Positions 43,141 to 51,258 of a stretch of DNA of 64,000 nucleotides are shown in pieces (the first letter of the stretch is position 1; every line of letters starts with the position of its first letter). Origin of the DNA: an uncultured Flavobacteriales bacterium (GTDB lineage: Bacteria > Bacteroidota > Bacteroidia > Flavobacteriales > Weeksellaceae). The position numbers and the translations under genes are program-made. Location: NCBI GenBank assembly GCA_937973555.1, contig CALJKL010000011.1, positions 62,001 to 126,000 on the forward strand, written 5' to 3'. The notes under the pieces are model-generated. The model saw only the letters and a program-made list of their open reading frames with translations, made no database searches and was not told where the DNA came from.

Positions 43141-44574
43141 ATGGAAGCCAGAACTTTAGAACTGATACAACACCCGGAAACTATTTCTGCAGAAGACATA
43201 TCTTTATTGCAGAAAGAATTATCAAAATATCCTTTTATGCAGAGTTTAAGAACTTTGCAGCTTTCAGCGGTACATCATTTTGATGCCGATAATTACCAAA
43301 AAGAATTGACTAAAACGGCTGCCTACACTACGGATAAAAAAATACTGTATCAATTCATCAACAGAAAAGAAATTGAACAAAAAAATGAAGAGGCAAAACT
43401 CCAAAAAAATGACATTGGTAAGTCGGAAGAAATTAAGGAGACAATAATAGAAAAGCAAACTTTTCAATCATTTGAAAATCAAGTTGCTGAAAACAAGGAG
43501 CCGGAAATTCTTCCTTTTGAAATAGAAAAAGAAGAGATTTCAGATGCGCCTTTCAAGACAAGAAAAGAAGACCTTAACTATACCAAAGAAACTATTTTAG
43601 ATCAATCCGATCACCTTTCTGATAAAGATGAGGATGCTCTTGCCGTGAAACCTTCAGATATTAGTTTTAACGGTTTCGAAAGCTTTCTGCCAGACGTGAA
43701 ATTCTCTGTTCCAACTGTAAAGAATGAAACTTCTCTTGAAACAATTAAGCCAAAAGAAGAACCAAAATCCGAAATCAATTTAGAAGTTGTGCAGACTTTT
43801 GAGGTAAAAGAAAAACTTGCTTCAGAAGTTGTAAAACATGAAAAGCCATCTGTAGAAGATGTGCCAATGGTTGTAAAGGAAGAATTGAAACCTGCAGCAA
43901 AAGCTGAGCTGATAGAGATTGCTCCAGAATCTGAGACGTCTTTCGAATGGAAACCCATGAACTTTATGAGCAATCCTTTGGATTCTCAAATCAAAAAACT
44001 AGATTCGGAAACGCCAAAGCAGGAAAAAAATATTGTTGAGATAAAACCGGAGGGATCTATACCAAAAGAAGAAGCCGATAAGTTGGTGGAAATGGTTGTA
44101 GAAAAGGAGCCAAAAATAGAATTAGAAAAAGAATTGGCGCTTGTTAATGAAGAAGAAAAAGAAATGACAGAACAGCAAGAACTAGAAGATATAAAAGAAG
44201 AGGTGGCCAGCAATATTCCGAATTTTGTAAATACATGGCAAAGCTGGCTGAAAATAGATCGCGTAGAAAAGCCGAAAGAGGAAACGCCTCAGGTAGAAAA
44301 AATAATAGAAAAAAAATCTGAAATCATAGACAGATTTATAGAAGACAATCCTAGAATTTCTCAATTAAAAGAAGAATCTCAATACGTAGTAAAAGAGAAA
44401 AAAGACGATATTTCTCATTTGATGACAGAGACATTGGCTAAATTATATGTGGAGCAAAAGCTCTATTCAAAAGCCATCAAGGCATATGAAGTGTTAAAGA
44501 AAAAGCACCCAGAAAAATCTGATGAATACAAAGAAAGGATAAAAGAAATCAAAGATATGCGTTCAAATAAATAA
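43141..44574 (+). CDS. Conserved Glu/Lys-rich protein of unknown function
   Basis: 477 residues without a signal peptide. An N-terminal helical domain (IQHPETISAEDISLLQKELS ... TDKKILYQFINRKEIE) and a C-terminal TPR-like helix pair (LAKLYVEQKLYSKAIKAYEV, then KHPEKSDEYKERIKEIK) are joined by some 300 residues of Glu/Lys-rich, probably disordered sequence. The ends resemble a Flavobacteriia family usually found after lptE. Function unknown. The gene starts one base after lptE. Confidence 0.7.
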   Translation: MEARTLELIQHPETISAEDISLLQKELSKYPFMQSLRTLQLSAVHHFDADNYQKELTKTAAYTTDKKILYQFINRKEIEQKNEEAKLQKNDIGKSEEIKETIIEKQTFQSFENQVAENKEPEILPFEIEKEEISDAPFKTRKEDLNYTKETILDQSDHLSDKDEDALAVKPSDISFNGFESFLPDVKFSVPTVKNETSLETIKPKEEPKSEINLEVVQTFEVKEKLASEVVKHEKPSVEDVPMVVKEELKPAAKAELIEIAPESETSFEWKPMNFMSNPLDSQIKKLDSETPKQEKNIVEIKPEGSIPKEEADKLVEMVVEKEPKIELEKELALVNEEEKEMTEQQELEDIKEEVASNIPNFVNTWQSWLKIDRVEKPKEETPQVEKIIEKKSEIIDRFIEDNPRISQLKEESQYVVKEKKDDISHLMTETLAKLYVEQKLYSKAIKAYEVLKKKHPEKSDEYKERIKEIKDMRSNK

Positions 44575-44580
44575 AATAAT

Positions 44581-44955
44581 ATGAAAATGAGCATGGGTCT
44601 ATTAATAGGATTGCTAATTCTTGGTATAGTGGCTGGCTATCTCAGCGGTTTAATCGGAATAGGTGGAGGAATTATTTTGGTTCCTGCATTGGTTTTTCTA
44701 TTTGGTTTTTCACAATATGCAGCGCAGGGTACTACTTTAACCATGATGGTTCCCCCAATTGGTATTCTTGCCGTTATGAATTATTACAAAAACGGCTATG
44801 TGGATATTAAAATTGCAGCTTTACTGAGTTTGGGCTTCATTTTGGGGAGTTTTTTAGGCAGTAAAACAGCAATTTATCTTCCGCAGGATATTTTAAGAAA
44901 ATTTATGGCGGTTTTGTTGCTTCTTGTTTCTTTAAAATTGTTTTTTCAGAAATAA
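44581..44955 (+). CDS. Half-length TauE/SafE-like membrane protein
   Basis: 124 residues, four helices, with a single copy of the family repeat (GYLSGLIGIGGGIILVPALV near residue 20, GFILGSFLGSKTAIYLPQD). Usual members have two repeats in about 250 residues, like the gene at 32454. A half-length form probably dimerises. There is no sign that a second half is lost in the neighbouring DNA. Seven bases after the previous gene; its substrate is unknown. Confidence 0.75.
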   Translation: MKMSMGLLIGLLILGIVAGYLSGLIGIGGGIILVPALVFLFGFSQYAAQGTTLTMMVPPIGILAVMNYYKNGYVDIKIAALLSLGFILGSFLGSKTAIYLPQDILRKFMAVLLLLVSLKLFFQK

Positions 44956-44968
44956 GAAATTTATTTCG

Positions 44969-45343
44969 TCAGCTTTTTTCAATAAGTTTTAAAAAATCTC
45001 TTTCCACCTCTTTGAAATGAGATGGTTTTTGAGAAGAAACATAGAAAAGCATATTCAAAGAATTTTCTCCAAATTTTTCTAAAAATTCAGATTTATGAAG
45101 CCTGTAAACTTCTCGCAAAAGCCTTTTGGTACGGTTTCTATCTACCGCCTTTTTGAAATGCTTTTTTGAAACAGAGACTCCTACCTTATGCTGTGAAATT
45201 TCTTCGGATTTCCAGTTAATGATTCTTAAATTTCCACAAGTAATCCATTTCCCTTTCTCAAAAAGTAAGGAAATGTCTTTTTTCTGTTTCAGTTTTTCTT
45301 TTTGTGGATATTTAAAATTCAATCTTCGGTCTTTAAAGTTCAA
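44969..45343 (-). CDS. rnpA: Ribonuclease P protein component
   Basis: 124 residues, basic. It supports the catalytic RNA in removing tRNA 5' leaders. The signature KHFKKAVDRNRTKRLLREVYR is complete. The front (QKEKLKQKKDISLLFEKGK) binds the leader of the precursor. It is not beside rpmH/dnaA here; it follows tcdA by 9 bases on the minus strand. Confidence 0.93.
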   Translation of the reverse strand: MNFKDRRLNFKYPQKEKLKQKKDISLLFEKGKWITCGNLRIINWKSEEISQHKVGVSVSKKHFKKAVDRNRTKRLLREVYRLHKSEFLEKFGENSLNMLFYVSSQKPSHFKEVERDFLKLIEKS

Positions 45344-45352
45344 TAATGTTTT

Positions 45353-46096
45353 TTAGAGCTTTTTATTTTGCCCTTTCAAAAGATAGTTTATCACCTCGGC
45401 TGCAGCATTAAGCCCAAAAAGAGCAGGCATAAAACTGATGGTACCGTAATAAGACTTCTTGAAATTACTTCCATCGGTTAATTTCAAACTCTCTTCATTT
45501 TGGATTTCCGTAGAAAAAACGCATCTGAAGCCTTTTGTAATGCCTTCCTTTTTCAGTCTTTTTCTTATTTGTTTGGCCAGATAACAGTTGTTGGTTTTGC
45601 TGAGGTCTCTTACCATAACTTTGCTCGGGTCCATTTTTCCTCCAGCGCCCATAGAAGAAACCAATTTTATTTTTCTTCTTCGGCAGGCAATAATCAAGGC
45701 AAGCTTAGGAGATACACTGTCTATACAGTCTAAAACATAATCATATCGGTTGGCTTCCAGAATTTCATCCATTCTTTCGGGTGAAAGAAACTCGTTGATA
45801 GGCATTAAAATTATTTCAGGATTAATGTCCAAAATTCTTTGAGCCACAATATCTACCTTGTTTTTTCCAATGGTAGAATGCAGAGCGGGCAATTGTCTGT
45901 TTACATTGGTAATATCTACCGTATCACCATCAACAATGGTTAGTTTCCCAACCCCGGCTCTTGCCAAAAATTCGGCGGCAAAAGAACCTACACCACCAAG
46001 ACCTACCACCAAAATATTTGCGTTTTTCAGTTTTTCAAGGCCTTCAGGCTTTACTAATAACTCAGAACGTTGTAACCAATCTGTCATTCTTGCCAT
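45353..46096 (-). CDS. tcdA: tRNA threonylcarbamoyladenosine dehydratase
   Basis: 247 residues, E1-like (ThiF/MoeB fold). It converts t6A37 of tRNA into its cyclic form using ATP. Nucleotide-binding VVGLGGVGSFAAEFLARAG, DGDTVDITNVNRQ, YDYVLDCIDSVSPK and the SSMGAGGKMDPS segment are seen. There is no second catalytic CxxC zinc pair of ubiquitin-type E1s, as expected for TcdA. It overlaps the tatD end by 13 bases. Confidence 0.9.
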   Translation of the reverse strand: MARMTDWLQRSELLVKPEGLEKLKNANILVVGLGGVGSFAAEFLARAGVGKLTIVDGDTVDITNVNRQLPALHSTIGKNKVDIVAQRILDINPEIILMPINEFLSPERMDEILEANRYDYVLDCIDSVSPKLALIIACRRRKIKLVSSMGAGGKMDPSKVMVRDLSKTNNCYLAKQIRKRLKKEGITKGFRCVFSTEIQNEESLKLTDGSNFKKSYYGTISFMPALFGLNAAAEVINYLLKGQNKKL

Positions 46097-46725
46097 AATT
46101 TTTGAGCAAATATTTTGCTTCCGTTTTCTAAAATTTTTTCCTGAAGATTTTCAATGGTAATGCCCTTTATTTCGGCAGTTTTCAGATAGAGTTCTTCTAT
46201 GTTGAAATCCGCGTCATCAGTCTCCAGAAAAATTTTTTCTGTTGGAATTTCCTTCAGGATCGCCTGCAAAGATAAGCTGTGCAAAACAGATTTCCCAAAA
46301 CTTAAGTAAAAACCATGCTTCAACATTTCTTCGGCAATTATTTTTTTCTTATTAAAACCATGTATTATGAGAGGGGTTTTTGCTATTTTTTGAAAAGGAA
46401 TAAGATCAGAAAATCTTTTTACACAATGAATAATAATCGGTTTATTGATTTCATTGGCCCAAAGGATATGTTGCTTGAAAACTTCTTTTTGAAGCGTTTC
46501 ATCTATATTGATAAGTCCATCTAATCCACACTCTCCTAATGCAAGACAATTTTTGTGCGTTGAAGTTGTTTTAATTTTATCAAATTTTTCTTCCCACTTT
46601 TCATCAATTTCCTGAGGATGTATACCAATAGAAAAATAACAGTGAGGTAAGGTCTCTCCTATTTTTAAATTAAAGATTCCGTTTGGATTATTCCTTTTAT
46701 GATGATGAAAATCAAAAAAAATCAT
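46084..46725 (-). CDS. TatD-family metal-dependent hydrolase
   Basis: 213 residues from the ATG at 46725 (MIFFDFHHHKRNN), giving the family start with metal-binding His residues. Further motifs: SIGIHPQEID, ALGECGLDGL (Glu ligand), IIHCVKRFSDLI, IIHGFNKK and FLETDDADF. It is a relatively short, diverged member with a shorter DETD region. TatD proteins act as DNases or tRNA-processing hydrolases. The frame is open ten codons further upstream (46755). It overlaps tcdA. Confidence 0.85.
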   Translation of the reverse strand: MIFFDFHHHKRNNPNGIFNLKIGETLPHCYFSIGIHPQEIDEKWEEKFDKIKTTSTHKNCLALGECGLDGLINIDETLQKEVFKQHILWANEINKPIIIHCVKRFSDLIPFQKIAKTPLIIHGFNKKKIIAEEMLKHGFYLSFGKSVLHSLSLQAILKEIPTEKIFLETDDADFNIEELYLKTAEIKGITIENLQEKILENGSKIFAQKLWQE

Positions 46726-46825
46726 CTTCAAAGATAAGGATAATGAGAAAAACAAAGGATTGAAGTGTTAATTGTTTGTTTAGGATAAACTTTTTTTTAT
46801 CTTTACTCTTTCAACCCCGGTAAAA

Positions 46826-47449
46826 ATGAAAAAGAAATTCACTGAGAAACAAATCCATATTTTGGATATTGCAGAAGAACTTATTGCCCAAAAGGGTTTT
46901 GAAGGGACTTCTGTAAGGGATATTTCTTCCAAGGCCAATATCAATGTCGCCATGATTTCTTATTACTTTGGTTCTAAAGAAAAAATGATGGTCAATCTGT
47001 ATCAATACAGAGTCCAAAAAACCAGAGAAACCTTTGCAGAATTTACCCAAACCATTAAAGACGGAAAGCCAGAAATGCAATTGAAAGAAATCATCAATTT
47101 TGTGGTGAAACAATTGCTGAAATATAATTATTTTCATGGCTTTGTAACACAGGAATTGAGACATAACGACAGGGTAAAGGATACGCTTTTGGAGTTTTAT
47201 CAGACGTGTGTCAATGTTTTGGATAATGTCGTACAAAAAGGAATTGTTTCAGGAGTTTTTAAACGTGCTGCAAAATCAGAAGATATAGTTTCTACAATTA
47301 TCGGCACCGTAGTTTTTACCATCAGAAACAAAAATTTCTATGAAATATACCTAAAGGGAAATGAAGAAGATTATCTTGTAAATGCAGAAAAAAAACTTAA
47401 AAATCATCTTAATCTTTGCATTTTTGCCCTTCTAGGATATCAAATTTAA
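46826..47449 (+). CDS. TetR/AcrR-family regulator
   Basis: 207 residues; N-terminal helix-turn-helix (ILDIAEELIAQKGFEGTSVR, then DISSKANINVAMISYYFGSKEKMM), ligand domain helical and unassigned. The C-terminal part has a hydrophobic helix typical of dimerisation. It is monocistronic, between the tatD operon (divergent) and bamD. The target is not clear from the sequence; it could be itself or the tatD operon. Confidence 0.88.
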   Translation: MKKKFTEKQIHILDIAEELIAQKGFEGTSVRDISSKANINVAMISYYFGSKEKMMVNLYQYRVQKTRETFAEFTQTIKDGKPEMQLKEIINFVVKQLLKYNYFHGFVTQELRHNDRVKDTLLEFYQTCVNVLDNVVQKGIVSGVFKRAAKSEDIVSTIIGTVVFTIRNKNFYEIYLKGNEEDYLVNAEKKLKNHLNLCIFALLGYQI

Positions 47450-47500
47450 TCTTTATTGCGTTAAAGTATCTTAAAATAAATCTTTTGACAAAAAAAGTTT

Positions 47501-47508
47501 TATTTTTG
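47501..47508 (+). promoter_or_regulatory. -7 box for bamD
   Basis: TATTTTTG; a TTGACA lies 13 bases upstream, nearer than the usual -33 spacing. Located 48 bases before the bamD start chosen here. Confidence 0.45.
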
Positions 47509-47556
47509 CAAATTAATATGGAAAATAGGCAAACAACGTTTTCCGTAATTTTATTT

Positions 47557-48543
47557 ATGAAAAAAATTATCTCATTATTGGCATTGGCATTGGTGCTTTT
47601 GTCTTGTAAAAAAGAATATGATTTGGCAATGAAGTCTGCAGATAAAGATTTCATCATGAAGGTGGCCAATAAAAAATATGAAAAGAAAAAGTGGACAGAT
47701 GCCTTGGCGCTGTACGAAAGGCTAACGAATTTGGTAGCGGGTACAGATGCAGCTCCGGAAGTAGTTTACAAATCGGCTTATGCCAATTATTATGACAAAA
47801 ACTATAAACTGGCAGCCCACCAATTCAAGAATTTTGCAGTTACTTTTACAAATGATCCTAGAAGAGAAGAATCAGCGTACATGTCTGCTTTATGTTATTA
47901 TGAAGGATCCATGGATTATAATTTAGATCAAAGCAATACCACATCGGCTATTAATGAGCTTCAGGATTTCCTCAATAATTATCCTAACTCTGAAAGGTCT
48001 AAAAACATCAACGAACTGATTGATGAGCTGAATTATAAATTAGAGTTTAAAGCATACGAAAACGCCAGACAGTACTATAAAATGGCAGATTACAAAGCGG
48101 CCACCATATCATTTGACAATGTATTGAATGATTTTCCTGCAACAAAACTCAAATCTAAAATTTACAATTACATCCTGAAATCCAAATCAGAATTGGCTAT
48201 TCATTCAATTTATGATTTAAAGAAAGAAAGATTGGACAATGCCATTGCATTTACAAGACAGGCAGAAAGGGAGTTTCCGAATTCTGATAACGCCAAGGAT
48301 GCTATAGAAATTAGAGCAAAACTGGAAAAAGAAGCAGAAGCATTCGCTAAATTACAGAAAGAAGTAGAAGCCAGAAAGGCAGAATATACAGAAAAACAAA
48401 AACAGGAAGAAGCAAGACTTCAGGAGAAAGAGCAGGGCAAAAAACAGCTCAAAGATCAGCAGACCGCCAACAAAATTAAAATTGACAGTGCAAAAATTAA
48501 CACTCCAGAACCGGCTGCTACTTTCAAGATTAGAAGAAATTAA
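47557..48543 (+). CDS. bamD: Outer-membrane assembly lipoprotein BamD
   Basis: About 328 residues from the ATG at 47557 (MKKIISLLALALVLLSC, lipobox Cys). Longer starts at 47416 or 47518 would put non-signal sequence in front and are rejected. TPR repeats follow (YEKKKWTDALALYERLTNL, DKNYKLAAHQFKNFAVTF, REESAYMSALCYYEGSM, DYKAATISFDNVLNDFP). It scaffolds the BAM complex that inserts beta-barrels. The tail is a Glu/Lys/Gln-rich helix. A -7 box precedes it. Confidence 0.9.
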   Translation: MKKIISLLALALVLLSCKKEYDLAMKSADKDFIMKVANKKYEKKKWTDALALYERLTNLVAGTDAAPEVVYKSAYANYYDKNYKLAAHQFKNFAVTFTNDPRREESAYMSALCYYEGSMDYNLDQSNTTSAINELQDFLNNYPNSERSKNINELIDELNYKLEFKAYENARQYYKMADYKAATISFDNVLNDFPATKLKSKIYNYILKSKSELAIHSIYDLKKERLDNAIAFTRQAEREFPNSDNAKDAIEIRAKLEKEAEAFAKLQKEVEARKAEYTEKQKQEEARLQEKEQGKKQLKDQQTANKIKIDSAKINTPEPAATFKIRRN

Positions 48544-48544
48544 T

Positions 48545-48552
48545 TATCTTTG
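48545..48552 (+). promoter_or_regulatory. -7 box for the omega-family gene
   Basis: TATCTTTG, 30 bases before the ATG at 48583. It overlaps a TTG at 48550, which rules out that codon as the start. Confidence 0.5.
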
Positions 48553-48582
48553 CCAACTATTAATAAAAATAAATCACTCAAG

Positions 48583-48906
48583 ATGAGCGTAAAAGATACT
48601 AAAGCAGAAACAAACACCATTACTTACGACAGAGATGTAATCGAAGAAAAAGTAGGTTCTATCTATGAAGCTATCGTAATTATGGGGAAAAGAGCAGAGC
48701 AGATTAATGCTGAAATCAGAACAGAATTGCACCAAAAACTAGATGAGTTTGCAGTACACAATTCTACTTTGGAAGAAGTTTTTGAAAACAGAGAGCAGAT
48801 TGAAATTTCAAGAAACTACGAAAGATTACCAAAACCAACTTCTATTGCCATCAAAGAATGGTTAGATGATGAAGTTTACTACAGAAGAACAGACGACAGA
48901 GCATAA
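48583..48906 (+). CDS. rpoZ: RNA polymerase omega-subunit family protein
   Basis: 107 residues from the ATG at 48583. The sequence (VGSIYEAIVIMGKRAEQINA, then EIRTELHQKLDEFA) follows the Bacteroidota form of the omega subunit, which helps RNA polymerase assembly. A possible upstream TTG lies inside the -7 box and is rejected. It sits between bamD and coaBC, as often in Flavobacteriia. Confidence 0.8.
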   Translation: MSVKDTKAETNTITYDRDVIEEKVGSIYEAIVIMGKRAEQINAEIRTELHQKLDEFAVHNSTLEEVFENREQIEISRNYERLPKPTSIAIKEWLDDEVYYRRTDDRA

Positions 48907-48928
48907 CACTCAGCGTTTTCTATAAAAT

Positions 48929-48957
48929 AAAGTCACAGAATTTCTGTGACTTTTTTA
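48929..48957 (+). terminator. Intrinsic terminator after rpoZ
   Basis: AAGTCACAGAA and TTCTGTGACTT form an 11-bp stem followed by T residues. Confidence 0.85.
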
Positions 48958-49011
48958 TTTCATGAAATTCAAAAAAAATCAATACATTCGTTTACTTAAA
49001 TTTCATAAAAT

Positions 49012-50208
49012 ATGGCTCTAAAAGGTAAGAAGATTCTATTGGCGATTTCCGGGGGAATAGCTGCCTACAAAATGAATTGCCTGGTAAGAGATTTTGTAAA
49101 AAAAGGGGCAGAAGTAAAAGTGATTCTTACTCCTTCTGCCGAAAATTTTGTTTCTAAGGTTACCCTTTCTACGCTTTCTAAAAACCCTGTATTGTCAGAT
49201 TTTTATAGTGAAAACGGTACGTGGAATTCTCACGTGGAAATGGGTCTTTGGGCAGATGTGATGCTAGTGGCCCCTTGCACTGCCAATACTTTGGCAAAAA
49301 TGGTCAATGGGCTTTCAGATAATTTGGTCGTGGCCACTTATATGTCGGCAAAATGTCCAGTTTTTATAGCACCGGCTATGGATTTGGATATGTATGTACA
49401 TCCTTCCACTAAAGATAATTTAGAAAAAGCTCAAAAATACGGCCATCATATTATTCCGGCAGAATTTGGCGAATTGGCTTCGGGCTTGACGGGAGAAGGT
49501 AGACTTGCAGAAAACGAAACCATTTTAAAAAAATTAAATGATTTTTTTTCACAAACCAAATCTTTAAAAGATAAAACAGTACTTATCACTGCCGGCCCAA
49601 CATATGAGGCCATAGACCCTGTGCGTTTTATTGGCAATCATTCGTCCGGGAAGATGGGTTTTTCCTTGGCAGAAGAGGCCGCAAAAAGAGGGGCTAAAGT
49701 AGTGTTGATTTCAGGGCCAACGGCGCAGAAAATTCATTGTCCAAATATTGAACTTCACAAGGTAACTTCTGCCAAAGAAATGTTTGACGAAGTTTTTCGC
49801 TTTTATGCAAATGCAGATGTTGCCATCATGAGTGCAGCAGTGGCAGATTATACTCCAAAGATGGTAGCTCAGGAAAAAATTAAAAAATTTGATGATGAAC
49901 TCACCATAGAATTGTTTAAAAATCCTGATATCCTGAGGGCAATGGGTGAGCAAAAAACGCATCAGTTTTTGGTGGGTTTTGCTTTGGAAACCCAAAATGA
50001 AGAAGAAAATGCAAAAGGGAAATTGCAGAAAAAAAATCTTGATATGATTGTTCTGAATTCTTTGAGAGATGAAGGCGCCGGATTCCAGAAGGACACCAAT
50101 AAAATTAAGATTTTAACGCCTACAGAAAAAAAAGAATTTTCTTTGAAGCCTAAGGAAGAAGTAGCAAAAGATATTCTTGATTTTTTAGAAGAGAAAATGA
50201 AGAAATAA
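49012..50208 (+). CDS. coaBC: Phosphopantothenoylcysteine decarboxylase / phosphopantothenate-cysteine ligase
   Basis: 398 residues, bifunctional enzyme of coenzyme A synthesis. The N-terminal flavoprotein (CoaC; MALKGKKILLAISGGIAAYK, VAPCTANTLAKMVNGLSDNL, APAMDLDMYVHPSTKDN with the catalytic Asn region) is followed by CoaB (about 185-398; ITAGPTYEAIDPVRFIGNHS, SGKMGFSLA, KIKKFDDELTIELFKNPDIL). Full length. It is followed by the DUF4835 gene and recN, a conserved order. Confidence 0.95.
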   Translation: MALKGKKILLAISGGIAAYKMNCLVRDFVKKGAEVKVILTPSAENFVSKVTLSTLSKNPVLSDFYSENGTWNSHVEMGLWADVMLVAPCTANTLAKMVNGLSDNLVVATYMSAKCPVFIAPAMDLDMYVHPSTKDNLEKAQKYGHHIIPAEFGELASGLTGEGRLAENETILKKLNDFFSQTKSLKDKTVLITAGPTYEAIDPVRFIGNHSSGKMGFSLAEEAAKRGAKVVLISGPTAQKIHCPNIELHKVTSAKEMFDEVFRFYANADVAIMSAAVADYTPKMVAQEKIKKFDDELTIELFKNPDILRAMGEQKTHQFLVGFALETQNEEENAKGKLQKKNLDMIVLNSLRDEGAGFQKDTNKIKILTPTEKKEFSLKPKEEVAKDILDFLEEKMKK

Positions 50209-50248
50209 AACATCTAAAAGTCCGTTTTAGATTTTGAAATAAAAATTA

Positions 50249-51151
50249 ATGAATAAAATATTTTACATAATTGCCTTTTTATTGTTTTCAAATTTTGGTT
50301 TTTCTCAGGAACTGAACGCTCAGGTTCAGATTAATTATGCACAAGTAGGAGGCAGCAATATACAAACCTATAAAACACTGGAAAAAAGTCTGAAAGACTT
50401 CATCAATAAAACAAGTTGGACGGGCAAAAAATTTCAGAATTTTGAAAAGATAAAATGCAGTTTTGCCATTGTTATTACCGAAAAAACAGGAAATAATTAT
50501 AAGGCTACATTAGTGGTGCAATCTGTTCGTCCGGTATTTGGAACCCAATATGAATCACCATTGCTGAATATTAACGACACCAATTTTGCTTTTGAATATC
50601 TTGAAAACCAAAATCTTGTGTTTAACGAAAGACAATTTTCTGGTAAAAATTTAATCGACGTTATCAGTTTCTATGTCTATCTTATTCTGGGTTATGATGC
50701 AGATACATTTCAGTTAAAGGGTGGAACGCCTTGGTTTGATATGGCCATGAAAATTGCTCAAAATTCTCAGAGTCAAAATTATGCTGGGTGGTCTCAGGTG
50801 GAAGGAAACCGTACCAGAGGATCACTCATAGCCAATATTTTGGCAGAACAAAACAGTGGTTTAAGATTTTTCTATTATACATATCACAGGAATGGTCTAG
50901 ATAGCCTTGCCAATAATGATCAATTGTCTGTGAAGCAACTGATTGCCAATGAGATTTTAAAACTAAAGTCTTACGAAAGTAATTTTCAATTGAATTATGC
51001 TTTTGCGGTTTTTATAGGCAGCAAGAAAGAAGAAATTTTCAATATTTTTAACTCAAACAACAATGGTGCTGTCAATATGGTAGACCTGAAACAATTGATG
51101 ACTACTTTTGCTCCGAATGATAGTGACTCTAAATGGAATAAGTGGAAGTAA
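50249..51151 (+). CDS. DUF4835 exported protein
   Basis: 300 residues with a signal peptide (MNKIFYIIAFLLFSNFGFS-QELNAQ). It matches DUF4835 (LNAQVQINYAQVGGSNIQTY, FGTQYESPLLNINDTNFAFE, VISFYVYLILGYDADTF, MTTFAPNDSDSKWNKWK), a Bacteroidota family placed between coaBC and recN. Some recent annotations link it to the type IX secretion system under the name PorD; I cannot confirm that from the sequence. Confidence 0.8.
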   Translation: MNKIFYIIAFLLFSNFGFSQELNAQVQINYAQVGGSNIQTYKTLEKSLKDFINKTSWTGKKFQNFEKIKCSFAIVITEKTGNNYKATLVVQSVRPVFGTQYESPLLNINDTNFAFEYLENQNLVFNERQFSGKNLIDVISFYVYLILGYDADTFQLKGGTPWFDMAMKIAQNSQSQNYAGWSQVEGNRTRGSLIANILAEQNSGLRFFYYTYHRNGLDSLANNDQLSVKQLIANEILKLKSYESNFQLNYAFAVFIGSKKEEIFNIFNSNNNGAVNMVDLKQLMTTFAPNDSDSKWNKWK

Positions 51152-51177
51152 CAGATATTGTCTGTTTTATTAATATA

Positions 51178-51207
51178 AATCTGTGAAAATTATCACAGAT
51201 TTTTTTA
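51178..51207 (+). terminator. Intrinsic terminator after the DUF4835 gene
   Basis: AATCTGTGA and TCACAGATT form a 9-bp stem followed by a T-run. It also contains TGTGA-N6-TCACA, but the T-run and 3' position favour a terminator over an operator. Confidence 0.8.
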
Positions 51208-51258
51208 TTTTTGAAAAAAAATAGCTGAAAGCAATCAGCCAAAAGCCAAAAGCAACGT

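Noticed and set aside
43611..44213. Long open frames on the minus strand opposite the Glu/Lys-rich gene
   Set aside because: They are Ser/Phe-rich mirror images of the repeated GAA/AAA codons, with no domain pattern.
46729..46736. -7 box (TATCTTTG on the minus strand) for tatD
   Set aside because: It lies only 3 bases before the chosen ATG, so transcription would start inside the codon; probably chance or a sign of a different start.
47416..47556. N-terminal extension of BamD
   Set aside because: It overlaps the TetR gene and the promoter box and would bury the lipoprotein signal.
51178..51207. Second CRP-type operator (TGTGA-N6-TCACA)
   Set aside because: It lies after a stop codon and is followed directly by a T-run, so it is a terminator hairpin.
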